The notes beneath the pieces are model-generated. The model saw only the letters and a program-made list of their open reading frames with translations, was not told where the DNA came from and did no database searches. 64,000 nt of DNA from G965247265 sp965247265. Lineage in GTDB: Bacteria; Pseudomonadota; Gammaproteobacteria; UBA4575. Within the stretch, counting starts at the first letter, position 1. The number at the start of each line of letters is the position of its first letter. Positions 18,738 to 27,849 of the stretch are shown one piece after another. Position numbers and translations under genes: made by a program. The stretch lies in NCBI GenBank assembly GCA_965247265.1, contig OZ252002.1, positions 434,001-498,000 on the forward strand. Reading direction: 5' to 3'.

Positions 18738-19691
18738 ATGAAAATTATTCTTGTTACACCTGCATTACCTCACTCACGTTCAGGAAATAGATCAACCGCA
18801 ATAAGATGGAGAAATATATTGCGTGACTTAGGCCATCAAGTCCATGTGGATACAACATTTATCAAAGGCCAATATGATGCAATGGTTGCCTTGCACTCAT
18901 GGCGTAGTGCAGATTCTATTCGAAATTTTAACCAGCACTCTCCAAATAAGCCGCTCATCGTTGCGTTGACTGGTACAGATTTATACAAGTTCATAAAATC
19001 CCATCCCAAAAAAACATTGCATTCAATTGCAATTTCAGATGCGCTGATTGCATTGCACGACTTAGCATACCAAGCAATCCCGCAAAGCTATCGTCAAAAG
19101 CTATCCGTTATTTATCAATCTGCAAAACCAGTAAAACGAAATGTCATTAAAAAGAAAAGCTTTTTTGATGTGTGCGTAATTGGACATTTAAGGGATGAAA
19201 AAGATCCATTTCGCGCTGCATATGCTGCACGTAATTTACCCAAGAACTCGCGTATACGAATTAGGCAGTTTGGGAAAGCGCATGATAATAAGTGGGCTGC
19301 CTTAGCAGAGCAAGAAATGGAAAATAATCCACGCTATCGATGGTTCGGCGATGTGCCTCATTGGAAAATACGCAAAGAATATGCTGGCGCTCAATTAATG
19401 GTACTTAGTTCAAAGATGGAAGGGGGCGCTAATGTAATTTCAGAAGCCTGTGTCGCAGGAATACCTGTTGTCGCATCCAATATAAAAGGTTCAATCGGTT
19501 TATTAGGAAAATCATATCCGGGTTATTACCCAGTCGGCGACACAATTGCGTTACGCAATAAATTACTTCAAGCAGAAGTTGATCAAAAATATTTGAGTAA
19601 TTTACAAAAATTATGTGTAAGTAGATCTTCTTTATTTAGCTATAGAAAAGAAAAAATTAGTTGGAAAAAATTACTTGCTGAAATAAATTAA
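18738..19691 (+). CDS. senB: Selenosugar synthase SenB (glycosyltransferase)
   Basis: The 317-residue product is a GT4-like glycosyltransferase. It opens MKIILVTPALPHSRSGNRST, the SenB-type start (GNR.TA.RW..LL..LGH), and carries a C-terminal MEGGANVISEACVAGIPVVAS nucleotide-sugar motif. SenB is known to use selenophosphate and a UDP-sugar to form a selenosugar, the first committed C-Se bond of selenoneine synthesis. It is divergent from senA across 74 bases of AT-rich DNA, which must hold both promoters. The next 430 bases contain no protein gene and end at an intrinsic terminator. Confidence 0.82.
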   Translation: MKIILVTPALPHSRSGNRSTAIRWRNILRDLGHQVHVDTTFIKGQYDAMVALHSWRSADSIRNFNQHSPNKPLIVALTGTDLYKFIKSHPKKTLHSIAISDALIALHDLAYQAIPQSYRQKLSVIYQSAKPVKRNVIKKKSFFDVCVIGHLRDEKDPFRAAYAARNLPKNSRIRIRQFGKAHDNKWAALAEQEMENNPRYRWFGDVPHWKIRKEYAGAQLMVLSSKMEGGANVISEACVAGIPVVASNIKGSIGLLGKSYPGYYPVGDTIALRNKLLQAEVDQKYLSNLQKLCVSRSSLFSYRKEKISWKKLLAEIN

Positions 19692-19904
19692 TTTTTAAAA
19701 TTAATTCCTGATGGTCTATTATAGTACTGAAATATAATATCTATAAAGTCAATAAATTTATTTAATAATTTATCAATTTTAAAGTGCTCATTTAGACTGA
19801 TTATAGATCCGAGTTATTATTTATATAAGGCATGTTATTGATAAACGTATAATTTTGAATTTAAGAAATTCATCAATACATTTAATCAAAAAGATAATGA
19901 CAAT

Positions 19905-20150
19905 TTAATTGTTAATTATCTGGAGTAAGCGTAGTTTGTTAAGTGTAGATGTTTTATCGTTGTTTGAACAAGTAGGCGAATCAAACAACCTAATGCAGCT
20001 CGACCTAGCGTAACTTAATACCATTGCCTTGGGAATGGTAGAACAATACTCGACAAGGCAAACTTATCATCACAACGCATGATTCGACGCAATAAAACAT
20101 TACAAACCAGCCTGCTAATGAAAGCCCGCCAACAATGCGGGCTTTCTTTT
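19905..20150 (+). ncRNA. Unassigned structured RNA candidate in the sen locus
   Basis: Bases 19692-20178 hold no credible protein gene. The first 200 bases are plain AT-rich sequence; a GATAAT box lies at 19893-19898. From about 19905 the composition changes. A perfect 9-bp stem pairs 19959-19967 with 19981-19989, and a 7-bp stem pairs 20019-20025 with 20034-20040. An 8-bp alternative pairing of 20024-20031 with 20054-20061 would exclude the latter. The RNA would end at the terminator at 20120-20150. It matches no tmRNA, 6S, SRP or RNase P features I know. It could instead be the 3' untranslated region of senB. The 5' end is uncertain. Confidence 0.4.
20120..20150 (+). terminator. Strong intrinsic terminator
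   Basis: A perfect 10-bp stem (GAAAGCCCGC at 20120-20129, GCGGGCTTTC at 20137-20146) with a 7-base loop is followed by TTTT on the plus strand. On the minus strand the hairpin is not followed by a T run. It therefore ends a plus-strand transcript, either the RNA candidate or a long senB message. Confidence 0.85.
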
Positions 20151-20178
20151 AATGTTTAGTTTAATTCAATCTTTTAAC

Positions 20179-20985
20179 TCAGACTAACTCACTCCAATCG
20201 TCATTTATCATTGCTTGCTTTGCATGTATTAGATCTTCAGGTGTTCCAATATCAATCAATTCGCCTTTTTCAAAAAACACATGCTCAAATTCAATTCCTG
20301 CACGCAATGCTAGCTGAAACATAATGCCGACATGACAATCATTTAAATTTTTATTTTTAAATTCACTTAACATTGCATTTAATTCTTGATGCATAAATTT
20401 ACTAAAAGTAGGGTTCCATACAGCAATAATCCACGTCCAAATAAGATTGGAATGTTGCGGTTTAATTTGAATCGATTGAATTTCCCCTAAGTTATTTAAT
20501 TCAACCATATCCATTTTTTGTGGGTTTTTCGCTTTAAATAAGCCTAAAACAACATCTGCATTTGTCTGCTGCTGCTTTTCAATCAGTTTGCTATACGCAA
20601 CATATGGTTTAAATAAAATGTCGGGGAACCCAAGCGCAACATATTGATCGCTATATATTGAATACGCCTGATCAATTGTATAAGCAAGTCCATAAGGAAT
20701 TTGAGAATAGAGATAATTTAAATCAACGCCGTGTTCTTTTCCATTTCCTAATATTTCACATATATCTTCTTTCCCTTTTCGAATTATTATATAAATACGT
20801 TTAATATCTGCTTTTCCATACGCATCGATCAAGCATGTACTGACAGGAAAACTTACAAGCTGACCATTTTTATTATTAGTGCGTAAAGAAAATATCTCTT
20901 TGCTGCATGACAAGTTTTTGAGACGTGCTGCGTGCCCGGCTGCCGGGATAAGACCAATATAATTTGGTTTGCTAGTAAGCGCCAT
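20179..20985 (-). CDS. Sugar-1-phosphate nucleotidyltransferase
   Basis: The 268-residue product has the NTP-transferase signature GLIPAAGHAARL..LSCSKEI (usual form GxxPAAGxGxRL..PKE). GFPDILFKPY provides a metal-binding aspartate, and IDIGTPEDL is near the C-terminus. Family members make UDP-, dTDP- or CDP-sugars from sugar-1-phosphates. SKE replaces the usual PKE. Its location between senB and the SelD fusion suggests it may supply or tune the nucleotide-sugar donor for SenB; this is inference. It is transcribed from the strand opposite to senB. Confidence 0.75.
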   Translation of the reverse strand: MALTSKPNYIGLIPAAGHAARLKNLSCSKEIFSLRTNNKNGQLVSFPVSTCLIDAYGKADIKRIYIIIRKGKEDICEILGNGKEHGVDLNYLYSQIPYGLAYTIDQAYSIYSDQYVALGFPDILFKPYVAYSKLIEKQQQTNADVVLGLFKAKNPQKMDMVELNNLGEIQSIQIKPQHSNLIWTWIIAVWNPTFSKFMHQELNAMLSEFKNKNLNDCHVGIMFQLALRAGIEFEHVFFEKGELIDIGTPEDLIHAKQAMINDDWSELV

Positions 20986-21116
20986 TTAGAGTTGATGCAT
21001 AATCTTATATCTTAATAAATTAGACTTTTCCTATATAGTGCTTAATTCTATGCATAAGCTTTAATTTTATGTAATTTTAATTTGTGCAAGCATTAACCTA
21101 TGTGTTAGAAATTTAA

Positions 21117-23390
21117 TCAGTCCATTTTCACATAGATAGACTCAATTGCATCACTTTGCTCTTCGACGCTACCGATTACACATGCATGGCTATAGCCAAT
21201 TGATTGTAATTCAACAGTGCATGATTCGGCTTGAGCACTTGGAACCGCTGCCAATAGTCCTCCTGCTGTTTGCGGATCAAACAGCAGTGGGTATATTTGG
21301 TGTTTAACTACATGATCTTGATTTTTAATGGCGCGCCGTAAACGTATGTTAGAAGGCTGCAATGAACTAAATATTCCCAATTGTATAGTTTCCATTGCTC
21401 CAATGAGAATTGGTATTGCATCTATATCAATACTTATAGCAACACCCCCTGCACGCACCATTTCAACCAGATGACCCAGCACACCAAAGCCTGTTACATC
21501 TGTACAGGCATGAACATCATATTTAAACAAACACTGTGCTGCTGAATGATTCGATAAAATCATAGAATCAATGGCTTGTGATATCCAACGACCTTTTGCT
21601 TTGCCACGCATATCGGCCGCAAATAATGTTCCTGTTCCAATCGGCTTAGTTATTATGATTGCGTCACCAATTTGCATACCACTCTTGGCTAGTACTTTGT
21701 CTTTTTCAATAATTCCCGTGACACTTAAACCAAAAGACAATTCTGCCCCTTCACTAGAGTGACCGCCTATGAGTGATGCCTTATGTAGATTTAAAATCTG
21801 CAGTGCGCCTGCCATCATTTGATAGAGCTGTTGCTCTACAATTTCCTCTTTGCCAAATGGGACTGTAGCAATAGCCATGGCTGCTTGAGCTTCTGCACCC
21901 ATAGCAAAAATATCGCCAAGACAATGATTAGCGGCAATTTGTCCAAAAATATACGGATCATCGATAAAAGATCTAAAGTAATCTACTGACTGAACCTGCA
22001 CTTTCCCCGGCGGTATTTGCAACACAGCAGCATCATCAGGCGCATCGAGACCTATAAGTACATCATTACGCGATATTGGAGATAGCTTATTGACAACCCG
22101 ACTTAAAACATTGCTGCCAACCTTTGCCCCACATCCTCCACAGCGCATTGCAATTGCAGATATTTCCTTTAGCGTATCTGAATCGGCCAGTTTGCTTTTA
22201 ATCTTTACCTCTTCCTCACCCCCCATGTCTGAAAGCTCGTTATACTTACGCATAAATTTTCGATCAACAAAGTCTTTAAGCTGCCAAACCCAAGTTCCTT
22301 CCCATGCAAAGCTTCCTCTTGAGGCAACTGCATATTTGTTCCCTGTGCTTATTAAGCTAAGAAAACTAATTTGAGGGACATGCTTTTTTAAAGATTGATT
22401 AGTAAGTGCACGTTTTAAATTTTTATATAGGGGCAATCCTTGGCGTACCGCAAATACACCAGACTTAGGACGTGGATAATTGGTTAGGGTTGCAATGTCA
22501 CCCGCGGCAAATACATCTGGATGTGAAACAGACTGCAACGAATCATTTATTTTGATAAAGCCTAACTCATCAACTGCAAGACCAGATTCTTTATACCAAG
22601 ATGGGGCGGATGCATGTGTGGCCCAAATAATTGCATCGGCATGTAATAATTCACCTGAATCTAATTTTATTTCATTTTCATTTACACGCTCGGCTTTACA
22701 CTCCGAATGAATCACCACATTTCGTTCAGTTAAAACACGCTTAAACCGATGCTGTACAGACTGGTTGTGTGAAGGTAAAACAGCGCCATTTCCTGAGACT
22801 AGATGATACTGAAGCTTGTCTAATGGTAATGAGTGTTTAAGCAGTAACTGCTGCAAATGAAACTGTGTTGATAAGGTTACTTCTACACCGCCCGCCCCGG
22901 CGCCCACAACAACGACTTTAAAATCGCCCTTTAAATCTACAACCTGTTGCATAACCACATTCCATTTCTGCAAAAAAAGGTTTATAGGCTTCACTGCTAA
23001 GGCATAGTCTTTAGAACCTGGGACTTCAATTTTAGATGGCGTAGAGCCAGTGTTGATTGAAAGTAAATCGTAACGGATGGGTGGACGATCACCACAAAGG
23101 ACTTGTTTTAGATCCAAATCAAGCATGGATGCTGATGCATGAATGAGTCGCGCGCTTGAAAATTGAGCAAGTGGGCGTAGATCAATGTGGCTTTCATCAT
23201 AGTCGTAATGGCCAGCAATATATCCAGGCAGCATTCCCGAATACGGGGTATGAACATCTCGGGTAATGAGTGTAATTTGCAGTCCATTCAACGGCTGCAT
23301 CCCAAACCGTTTCAGCACAGCGACGTGGCTATGCCCGCCCCCTATTAAGACTAAATCCTTAATGACCAGTGTATTTTTTGAAGATTGCAC
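21117..23390 (-). CDS. selD: FAD-dependent oxidoreductase fused to selenophosphate synthetase (SelD/SenC)
   Basis: The 757-residue fusion has two parts. Residues 1 to about 400 form an NDH-2/sulfide-quinone-reductase-like flavoprotein with LIGGGHSHVAVLKRFG, a second Rossmann motif VVVGAGAGGVEV and the FAD site VFAAGDIATL. From about residue 410 a SelD domain follows: RCGGCGAK with the catalytic Cys and Lys, the metal-binding region LDAPDDAAV, LGDIFAMGAEAQAAMAIATVPFG, LIGGHSSEGAE, TDVTGFGVLGHL and LFDPQTAGGLL. SelD makes selenophosphate from selenide and ATP. Selenophosphate is the SenB substrate here and also feeds selenocysteine or selenouridine where present. The fusion is a known architecture. 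The flavoprotein half may generate or channel selenide, which is inference. Confidence 0.88.
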   Translation of the reverse strand: MQSSKNTLVIKDLVLIGGGHSHVAVLKRFGMQPLNGLQITLITRDVHTPYSGMLPGYIAGHYDYDESHIDLRPLAQFSSARLIHASASMLDLDLKQVLCGDRPPIRYDLLSINTGSTPSKIEVPGSKDYALAVKPINLFLQKWNVVMQQVVDLKGDFKVVVVGAGAGGVEVTLSTQFHLQQLLLKHSLPLDKLQYHLVSGNGAVLPSHNQSVQHRFKRVLTERNVVIHSECKAERVNENEIKLDSGELLHADAIIWATHASAPSWYKESGLAVDELGFIKINDSLQSVSHPDVFAAGDIATLTNYPRPKSGVFAVRQGLPLYKNLKRALTNQSLKKHVPQISFLSLISTGNKYAVASRGSFAWEGTWVWQLKDFVDRKFMRKYNELSDMGGEEEVKIKSKLADSDTLKEISAIAMRCGGCGAKVGSNVLSRVVNKLSPISRNDVLIGLDAPDDAAVLQIPPGKVQVQSVDYFRSFIDDPYIFGQIAANHCLGDIFAMGAEAQAAMAIATVPFGKEEIVEQQLYQMMAGALQILNLHKASLIGGHSSEGAELSFGLSVTGIIEKDKVLAKSGMQIGDAIIITKPIGTGTLFAADMRGKAKGRWISQAIDSMILSNHSAAQCLFKYDVHACTDVTGFGVLGHLVEMVRAGGVAISIDIDAIPILIGAMETIQLGIFSSLQPSNIRLRRAIKNQDHVVKHQIYPLLFDPQTAGGLLAAVPSAQAESCTVELQSIGYSHACVIGSVEEQSDAIESIYVKMD

Positions 23391-23475
23391 GATTTTTATT
23401 CTATGTTAACCCAATCAAGCCCCAAATCCGTTTATAAGCATAGAACGACTTACACAATCAAAAAAGGGAAGAATT

Positions 23476-24303
23476 ATGATGAATATGAATTATATTAAAT
23501 TTGAGCTGTTATGGACGACATTATTTATTAGTTTAGCGGTTCCATGTGTTGCATTGAGCAATTACGATGGATATCAACACCCAGCGGCTATTGATATTGT
23601 TAAGGATAACGGAGAATCATTTTCTATATATCCAGTTAACGCGTTTGAGAACAATAATGAATATCGCGCCTATCTTGAAGCGATAAAAGATCATAACTAT
23701 GGGTTGCGCATCCAAAATACTACGCATCAACGACTAGGATTTGTCATTGCTGTAGATGGTCGAAATATTATATCCGGTAAAAAATCTCATCTGAAACATA
23801 ATGAGAATATGTATATTTTAGGACCCTATGAAACACAAATCTACAAGGGATGGCGTACAAGTAGTCATGACATACATCGATTTATATTCACTCACATGAA
23901 TGAATCCTACGCACATGCATTTGGCGATGATAGTGCGATGGGCGTCATTGCAGTCTCTGTATTTAAAGAAAACATTCCTATGCTGCAAAATAGATCAAAA
24001 GAAAAAGCCAACCAAAAACACGCACCAGCATCTGGAAAAATGTCTGGTAGCCCTGCGCCAATAGAAGATTTGGCAGAGAACGAAGCCGGTACAGGGTTTG
24101 GCACACAAGCACACTCACATGCACGTTACATACAATTCAATCCAATGCAAACCGAATTAGCTAAGTATTTCTATAAATATGAATGGCGAGAAACGTTATG
24201 TCACAAACACATTATTGATTGTGGTACTCAGAATAATCGCTTTTGGCCACATCATAATTATAAAATTGGTTTCGCGCCCTACCCGCCAGGGTACTATGAA
24301 TAA
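23476..24303 (+). CDS. Secreted protein of unknown function
   Basis: The 275-residue product begins with a signal peptide (hydrophobic residues about 10-27, cleavage near VALS). A conserved-looking beta-rich core follows: YGLRIQNTTHQRLGFVIAVD, GRNIISGKK, YILGPYETQIYKGWRTS and GVIAVSVF. After a low-complexity linker (about 175-215) the tail is rich in His, Tyr and Trp with two cysteines (LCHKHIIDCGTQ). I do not recognise a named family. It is divergent from the SelD fusion, 85 bases away. A good GGGAAGAA site precedes the ATG. Confidence 0.7.
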   Translation: MMNMNYIKFELLWTTLFISLAVPCVALSNYDGYQHPAAIDIVKDNGESFSIYPVNAFENNNEYRAYLEAIKDHNYGLRIQNTTHQRLGFVIAVDGRNIISGKKSHLKHNENMYILGPYETQIYKGWRTSSHDIHRFIFTHMNESYAHAFGDDSAMGVIAVSVFKENIPMLQNRSKEKANQKHAPASGKMSGSPAPIEDLAENEAGTGFGTQAHSHARYIQFNPMQTELAKYFYKYEWRETLCHKHIIDCGTQNNRFWPHHNYKIGFAPYPPGYYE

Positions 24304-24339
24304 GTAATACGTGAGAATTAGAATCAACTGTAGCTAATT

Positions 24340-24813
24340 TTAGCTGCAGTTGGTTTTAATTTCAGATTGTAATTCTTGTTTTCGTTGATTAAGCTCAGCG
24401 TCTGTAACAAAACGGCGCTCACCAGTTGCATCATCAAACACATACCAGCGCGCCTGATCTTCTGTGAAACTTATTAGTTGATCTTTAAGCGATGCACAAT
24501 ATTGTTTTTGTTTAGTTTGCTGTTGTTTTTGTTGATCTCGCTTTTCTTGTCGCTCTAAACGTTCAGATTGCAGGTAATTAACATATTTGTTTTGATTTGC
24601 TAATCGTTGTTCACTATCAGTGTTTGTTTCACCTTTACTTGTTTTGCCCGTTGATATACTTAACTTCTCTGCGCTCGAATCAATTTTTCGATCGCTATAG
24701 TGTATTTTCCCATTAGCATCAACCCATTTAAACACCTCAGCATGTACAGCCCCACAAGCTAATGCAAAGCCAATTAATATTATCCTTAATTTGAAATTGA
24801 AATACTTGCTCAT
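24340..24813 (-). CDS. DUF4124 domain periplasmic protein
   Basis: The 157-residue product has a signal peptide (cleavage near AVHAEV) and the DUF4124 core EVFKWVDANGKIHYSDRK. A charged, Gln-rich coiled-coil stretch (about 85-115) and a short C-terminal part follow. The family is common in gammaproteobacteria and uncharacterised. Its start codon overlaps the gshA stop (ATGA at 24810-24813 on the minus strand), so it is translationally coupled to gshA. Confidence 0.8.
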   Translation of the reverse strand: MSKYFNFKLRIILIGFALACGAVHAEVFKWVDANGKIHYSDRKIDSSAEKLSISTGKTSKGETNTDSEQRLANQNKYVNYLQSERLERQEKRDQQKQQQTKQKQYCASLKDQLISFTEDQARWYVFDDATGERRFVTDAELNQRKQELQSEIKTNCS

Positions 24814-26411
24814 GCCGTTATTGCGTGATTACTCAGTGTTTCAGAATTGTAATCATGCAAAAATTGATCGAAAGAAATTGTGTCGGATGCCTCAAGCCGT
24901 TGTTGTTTTTCGATAGACTGTTGAACAGTATAAATAAAATGATTTTCATCATTTTTACTTAACTCATTGTTAGATAATTGGTTTCGATGCATTTCTGATA
25001 CCCGACAGGCCATTTCGAAAAATCCTTCATTGCTTGATCGCATTTCATCCAAAATCAACGCTGAGGGGACCAGTGAGGTATCTTTTACAATTGACATTTG
25101 CTCCTGTAAAGCAGACCTATAGTGCTCACCATTACACAAAGTATCCAGCATTTCACATACTGCTTGCATCTCAATTAGAATCTCGCTCGCCCAATCTTTC
25201 AGCGGTACATGTCTATGCTTTTGAATCAGCTGTAGCGCTGGATCTCGACCATGGTGAGCTGTGTCATGTTCGTTTCTGTCGATCATTTTTCGCTCATCTT
25301 TGTCTATATCAGGACTCTCTTGAAGCAAACAAAAAATCATTAGCGCTTCTAAAAAATATAACTGTGATTCACTTACTCCTAGTGGTTCATAAAAATTCAA
25401 ATCTAAAGATCGCAATTCTATGTATCGAACTCCTCGCTTACTAAGTGCATGTGTAGGCTTTTCATTATTATTTGATGGCTGCTTTGGCCTTATCGTACTG
25501 TAATACTCATTTTCAATTTGTAGAATATTTGTATTTAGTTGTCGATATTTGCCATTTACTTTTACCCCAATTTTTTCAAACTCAGGACATGGTGTTTCAA
25601 TTGCATGTGTTAAGCAATCTATGTAAGAAGATAAACTGTCATAGCATGCTTTAACACCGAACTCATTTTCTTTTTTATTATTGTAACCAATATCTCCCAT
25701 ACGTAATGTTGTCGCATATGGCAAATATGAAGTCGTGGCATCAAATGCATCAAGCTTAGTAGACTGGCCTTCTAAAAAAGAATTACAAATTGCAGGTGAA
25801 GCGCCAAAAAGATAGTAAATTAACCAACCATATCTTTGTAAATTTCGAATCAGTCCAAAATATTGATTTGAGGTAAAGTCTTGTAACGATTCACTTTGGT
25901 TACCTAGTGCTTCGCGATAATAGGGCCAAAATTTTTCTTGCATTGAAAAGTTAAAATGCACACCTGCAATTACCTGCATCATTTTTCCATAACGATGTCC
26001 CAATCCGCGTCTATAAATTGTCTTCATTAATCCTAAATTAGAGTTTCCGTATTTTGCTATGCGTATGCTTTCTTCTCCTGCAACCACGCAGGGCATACTT
26101 GCACTCCACAGTAATTCATCCTCTAGATGGGAATAAACAAATTGATGAATTTTTTTCAAAAAGCTAACGGCAGATGGGACCCCCTTTATTGGGGGTGTTA
26201 TAAACTCTAACAGCGCTTCCGAATAGTCTGTGGTTATATACGGATTTGCAAATGACGAACCCAACGCAGTCGGGTGTGATAGTTGAGAAATTCTACCCTC
26301 GCTGTCTACACGTAATGATTCTTTTTCTATCCCAATAAGCCCGTCAGACAATACTGACTCTTGTTTATCGCTGGCGATTTGTTTTAAACGATTATGTAGC
26401 TGCGTATACAT
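24810..26411 (-). CDS. gshA: Glutamate-cysteine ligase (class I)
   Basis: The 533-residue product has the normal length and motifs of proteobacterial GshA: GIEKESLRVDSEGRISQLSHP near residue 27, DYSEALLEFITPP, AGVHFNFSM and RGVRYIELRSLDLN. It makes gamma-glutamylcysteine, the first step of glutathione synthesis, in the cytosol. GshB is not in the window. It is the upstream gene of a two-gene unit with the DUF4124 protein. Confidence 0.93.
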   Translation of the reverse strand: MYTQLHNRLKQIASDKQESVLSDGLIGIEKESLRVDSEGRISQLSHPTALGSSFANPYITTDYSEALLEFITPPIKGVPSAVSFLKKIHQFVYSHLEDELLWSASMPCVVAGEESIRIAKYGNSNLGLMKTIYRRGLGHRYGKMMQVIAGVHFNFSMQEKFWPYYREALGNQSESLQDFTSNQYFGLIRNLQRYGWLIYYLFGASPAICNSFLEGQSTKLDAFDATTSYLPYATTLRMGDIGYNNKKENEFGVKACYDSLSSYIDCLTHAIETPCPEFEKIGVKVNGKYRQLNTNILQIENEYYSTIRPKQPSNNNEKPTHALSKRGVRYIELRSLDLNFYEPLGVSESQLYFLEALMIFCLLQESPDIDKDERKMIDRNEHDTAHHGRDPALQLIQKHRHVPLKDWASEILIEMQAVCEMLDTLCNGEHYRSALQEQMSIVKDTSLVPSALILDEMRSSNEGFFEMACRVSEMHRNQLSNNELSKNDENHFIYTVQQSIEKQQRLEASDTISFDQFLHDYNSETLSNHAITA

Positions 26412-26540
26412 ATTTAATGTACAAATAGTAGTGCCTTATAATATAAGATTGATAATACTTTTGATTGTTACATCAATCCACAGTAAGCGAATTGTTTATA
26501 GTTAATGTTATGAAAAAAATACTTATATTTATATATTAAA

Positions 26541-27226
26541 ATGGATTTTTACCAAACACCCGCCCATCAATGTGGTTATTTACCCGATCGCTACAGTGTA
26601 AATATTGTTACAGATCCAAATAAAGAAATTACAAACAAAATCTACAGCACTCTTATTGATTATGGTTTCAGACGCAATGGTAAGCACTTATATCGCCCAC
26701 AATGCCCTCACTACAGCGCGTGTGTCCCTACTCGTGTTTGCGTAAATACATTCAAACCTAACCGCTCTCAAAGTCGAACATTACGATTAAATCAAGACTT
26801 AATTGTAAATATAGTAAACAACAGTTATCTTGAAGAGCATTTTAAATTATATAAATCGTATTTAGAAGCGCGTCATACAGAAAGTCCAATGTCGCTTTCA
26901 ACGGTTGATGATTATAAAGATTTTATTATTGGGAATTGGTCAAACACTGGCTTCATAGAATTTAGACTTGCAGAAAAACTAATATGTGTGGCAGTTTTTG
27001 ATTTTCTCCCTCAAGGTTTATCCGCTGTATATAGTTTCTATGACCCTTACTATGAAAAGCGTAGTCTTGGCACGTTTGCAATACTAAAACTAATCGAACA
27101 AACACAAAACAGAAACCTTTCTAATCTTTACTTAGGGTACTGGATAAAGGAGTGCAATAAAATAAGCTACAAAAAAATTTTAAACCCATCCAGGGCTATA
27201 TAAATAAGTCGTGGCAAATTTTATAG
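26541..27226 (+). pseudogene. bpt: Aspartate/glutamate leucyltransferase Bpt, frameshifted near the C-terminus
   Basis: Residues 1-214 read as a normal N-end-rule leucyl/arginyl-transferase: HQCGYLPDR, GFRRNGKHLYRPQCPHYSACVPTRV, SLGTFAILKLIEQ and LYLGYWIKECNKISYK. The open frame then goes off at the A7 run at 27171-27177 and stops after NPSRAI. With one more A the frame reads FKPIQGYINKSW and stops at 27226, matching the family end FxPxExxxxxxW. So only the last 15 residues or so are displaced. It may be newly inactivated, rescued by slippage, or a base-calling error. Confidence 0.8.
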
Positions 27227-27227
27227 A

Positions 27228-27776
27228 TTAAGCTAATTCTTTTTTAAGTCGCTCCCAATTAAATACAGGACCTGGGTCTGTTTTACGATGTGGGGCAATG
27301 TCGGAATGTCCCACAATTCGATGCTTGCTTACTGATGGATAAACGATACGCAAGGAATCTATTAATGTTGCCAATACCGCATATTGTTCCTTCTCATAGT
27401 CCTGGTCATCCGTGCCTTCTAGCTCTACACCAATAGAAAAGTCATTACACTCTTCTTTGCCTTCATAAAATGACTCGCCTGCATGCCAGGCACGCTGGTT
27501 AAATGGAACGAATTGGATAACTTCTCCATCACGCCTTATTAATACATGGGCTGAAACCTTCTGGTCTCCTATTTCTTTAAAGTATGGGTGCGCTTCAGGA
27601 TCTAGCTGATTAGTAAACAACTGTTCAATATACGGCCCACCAAATTTATTCGGTGGCAAACTTATATTATGAATAACGATTACTGTTGGAGAACATTGTG
27701 CAGGACGTTCATCTGCATTAGGTGATGGCACATAATGCACGCCCATAATTAGGTGGCTTGAGGGATCAATTCGCAT
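27228..27776 (-). CDS. ampD: 1,6-anhydro-N-acetylmuramyl-L-alanine amidase AmpD
   Basis: The 182-residue product is a standard-length amidase_2 protein. Zinc ligands are visible in VIVIHNISLPPNKFGG and RIVGHSDIAPHRKTDPGP, and RRDGEVIQFVPFNQRAWHAG lies between. It cleaves the peptide from anhydromuropeptides during cytosolic cell-wall recycling and influences beta-lactamase induction where AmpR exists. It is convergent with bpt and is followed upstream by the groEL terminator. Confidence 0.92.
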   Translation of the reverse strand: MRIDPSSHLIMGVHYVPSPNADERPAQCSPTVIVIHNISLPPNKFGGPYIEQLFTNQLDPEAHPYFKEIGDQKVSAHVLIRRDGEVIQFVPFNQRAWHAGESFYEGKEECNDFSIGVELEGTDDQDYEKEQYAVLATLIDSLRIVYPSVSKHRIVGHSDIAPHRKTDPGPVFNWERLKKELA

Positions 27777-27796
27777 TATTTTATTATTTACTAAAC

Positions 27797-27824
27797 AAAA
27801 AGGCCTCGCAATGCGAGGCCTTTT
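27797..27824 (-). terminator. Intrinsic terminator after groEL
   Basis: The stem AAAAGGCCTCGC (27798-27809) pairs with GCGAGGCCTTTT (27813-27824) around a 3-base loop. Read on the minus strand it ends in TTTTTG, directly downstream of the groEL stop. It also has a T run on the plus strand, so it can act in both directions. Confidence 0.9.
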
Positions 27825-27849
27825 AATTAGTGCTTACTGAACAGGTGAT

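Noticed and set aside
19905..20150. tmRNA, 6S RNA, SRP RNA or RNase P RNA
   Set aside because: No tRNA-like ends or tag frame, no 6S closing stem, no SRP GNRA region and no RNase P core motif were seen.
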